Shown piece after piece: positions 6,868-7,738 of a DNA stretch of 7,738 bases. This DNA comes from Verrucomicrobiales bacterium (GTDB lineage: Bacteria; Verrucomicrobiota; Verrucomicrobiia; Verrucomicrobiales; DEV007). A model generated the notes under the pieces. That model was given only the letters and a program-made list of their open reading frames with translations. It had not been told where the DNA came from and did not search any database. The stretch is taken from the NCBI GenBank assembly GCA_023253615.1, contig JALRFZ010000346.1, positions 1 through 7,738 of the forward strand. The letters run 5' to 3'. A program made the position numbers and the translations under genes. Every line of letters starts with the position of its first letter. Within the stretch, counting starts at the first letter, position 1.

Positions 6868-6904
6868 CGCAGATGAGCGCGGATCTCCGCTGATAACCGC
6901 AGAT
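6868..6904. repeat. Phased CGCAGAT array, right arm of copy B
   Basis: Units start at 6868 (CGCAGAT), 6878 (CGCGGAT), 6888 (CGCTGAT) and 6898 (CGCAGAT), each 10 bp apart. The stretch 6868-6890 is complementary to 6789-6811 at 19 of 23 positions, so the two arrays can form a long cruciform or RNA hairpin around a loop of about 56 nt. Confidence 0.85.
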
Positions 6905-6990
6905 CTCGCAAATTCCAGCTTCCCCACCACTCCAAAACTCCACCACTCCCTCACTCCGGACCTTTTACCTTTTACTTTCCCACCTTTTAC

Positions 6991-7005
6991 CGGCGCTCCG
7001 CGCCG
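6991..7005 (+). promoter_or_regulatory. Hairpin upstream of DUF58 start
   Basis: CGGCGC-TCC-GCGCCG is a perfect 6-bp stem with a 3-nt loop directly after CCTTTTAC. It ends 22 nt before the ATG. Compared with 3458-3472, stem pairs 4 and 5 are swapped (G-C to C-G and C-G to G-C) with both sides changed together, while the flanks are shared. Confidence 0.6.
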
Positions 7006-7026
7006 TCCCTGCTCCGCGCCGCCCCC
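6995..7026 (+). repeat. 16-bp tandem duplication before DUF58
   Basis: Two adjacent 16-bp units both begin with GCTCCGCGCCG and differ at two positions near their ends. The first overlaps the right half of the hairpin at 6991-7005. The duplication explains why this hairpin is 22 nt from its start codon while the pheT hairpin is 7 nt away. Confidence 0.75.
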
Positions 7027-7027
7027 G

Positions 7028-7738
7028 ATGCCCTCCCTCTCCTATCTCGATCCTGCCGCCTTGATGCGCGTGAAGTCGCTCGAGCTGCGGGCGCGCATGG
7101 TCATGGAGGGCTTTTGGAAAGGGCTGCATCGCTCGCCCTATCATGGTTTCTCGGTCGAGTTCAGCGAATACTGGCCCTACACGCGGGGCGATGACACGCG
7201 TTTCCTCGACTGGAAGGTGATGGCCCGCAGCGACCGGGCCTACATCAAGAAATTCGAAGACGAGACGAACCTCCGCGCCCACCTCCTCCTCGACCGCAGC
7301 AAGTCGATGACCTATGGCTCGGGGCCCTACTCGAAGGCCGATTATTCCGCGACCCTCGCCGCGACCTTCGCCTACTTTCTGATGGGTCAACAGGACGCGG
7401 TCGGCCTCACCACCTTCGACCGCGGCATCGACAGCCATTTGCCCGCCCGCAACCGTCCCGGGCAATTGCGGCAGATCCTCCTGCAGCTTGAAAAAGCCCC
7501 CGCCGGCGAAAGCACCGATCTCGGTGGGGCGATGAAGGGACTCCACGAACTCATCCGCAAACGCAGCCTCGTCGTCCTCCTCTCCGACCTCCTCGCCCCG
7601 ATCGAGGAACTCGAGAAGCAGATCGGCTACTTCGCGGCGGGACGTCACGAGATCGCCGTCTTTCAATTCCTCGATCCGCGCGAACTCGATTTCGATTTCG
7701 CCAAAGCGACCCATTTCCGCGACAAGGAAAGCCAGAAA
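7028..7738 (+). CDS. DUF58 domain protein, vWA-like (C-terminus beyond window)
   Basis: The frame is open from the ATG at 7028 to the window end (237 codons, no stop), so the gene is partial. DUF58 proteins are cytosolic or membrane-linked partners of MoxR ATPases, with a vWA-like fold. The visible sequence has the family N-terminus LDPAALMRVKSLELRARMV (8-26), GLHRSPYHGFSVEFSEYWPY (32-51), the signature GDDTRFLDWKVMARSD (54-69), FEDETNLRAHLLLD (76-89), and a MIDAS-like DRSKSM (89-94, D-x-S-x-S). A later STDLGGAM and a hydrophobic VVLLSDLL strand fit the vWA fold. About 60-70 residues would be missing if it is a typical short DUF58 of around 300. No membrane segment is seen. No Shine-Dalgarno precedes the ATG, but the N-terminal alignment supports it. 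Co-transcription with moxR is likely. Confidence 0.93.
   Translation, partial: MPSLSYLDPAALMRVKSLELRARMVMEGFWKGLHRSPYHGFSVEFSEYWPYTRGDDTRFLDWKVMARSDRAYIKKFEDETNLRAHLLLDRSKSMTYGSGPYSKADYSATLAATFAYFLMGQQDAVGLTTFDRGIDSHLPARNRPGQLRQILLQLEKAPAGESTDLGGAMKGLHELIRKRSLVVLLSDLLAPIEELEKQIGYFAAGRHEIAVFQFLDPRELDFDFAKATHFRDKESQK

Larger units (their letters stand above)
6857..7027 (+). repeat. Composite intergenic element, copy B (moxR-DUF58 gap)
   Basis: In transcription order: GAAAATTGG-AACGCAGATGA with the phased array, a CACTCC-rich tract (about 6920-6957), CCTTTTAC motifs (6961-6968 and 6983-6990), and the 6-bp stem at 6991-7005, ending at the DUF58 ATG. This is the order found at 3451-3599. Differences are a second, inverted array at the left, no 8-bp palindrome, and a 16-bp duplication at the right. 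Confidence 0.7.

Noticed and set aside
6965..7714. 249-codon minus-strand ORF at the right end
   Set aside because: It overlaps the open plus-strand DUF58 frame, which has the clear signature and MIDAS-like motifs. The antisense frame has none.

Overview
The window is 7.7 kb of GC-rich bacterial chromosome. It looks most like a member of the Verrucomicrobiota/PVC group, judged from base composition, from start codons that mostly lack a visible Shine-Dalgarno, and from spacers carrying ATCTGCG-type dispersed repeats. This placement rests on recalled resemblance, not on a search, and is only moderately secure.

Layout. Positions 1-785 (+) hold a response regulator with a receiver and a LuxR-type helix-turn-helix. 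Its N-terminal receiver strand appears to be broken off by a frameshift. Positions 786-1065 are a convergent spacer with a strong terminator and several hairpins. Positions 1066-5533 (-) are a translation cluster read right to left: rpmI (L35), rplT (L20), a strong intrinsic terminator, then pheS and pheT. The infC gene that usually heads this cluster is not here. Positions 5534-5707 are a divergent promoter region. Positions 5708-7738 (+) begin a MoxR-type AAA+ ATPase / DUF58 operon. The DUF58 gene runs off the right edge and is therefore missed by any stop-to-stop ORF search.

How the genes work together. PheS and PheT are the two subunits of the alpha2-beta2 phenylalanyl-tRNA synthetase. 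L35 and L20 are large-subunit ribosomal proteins. The terminator after rplT suggests that pheST is at least partly transcribed independently, and a candidate promoter lies between that terminator and pheS. MoxR and DUF58 proteins normally act as a pair (a chaperone-like ATPase with a vWA-like partner), often followed by further vWA or transglutaminase genes.

The most unusual content is intergenic. The pheS-pheT gap and the moxR-DUF58 gap are unrelated in function but share one modular element in the same order and the same orientation to transcription. The modules are a ~10-bp-phased CGCAGAT/CGCGGAT array, a CACTCC-rich tract, a CCTTTTAC motif, and a 6-bp stem with a 3-nt loop just before the next start codon. 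The two stems differ at two base pairs, and both differences are compensated. I found no CRISPR array, tRNA, rRNA, insertion sequence or phage gene.
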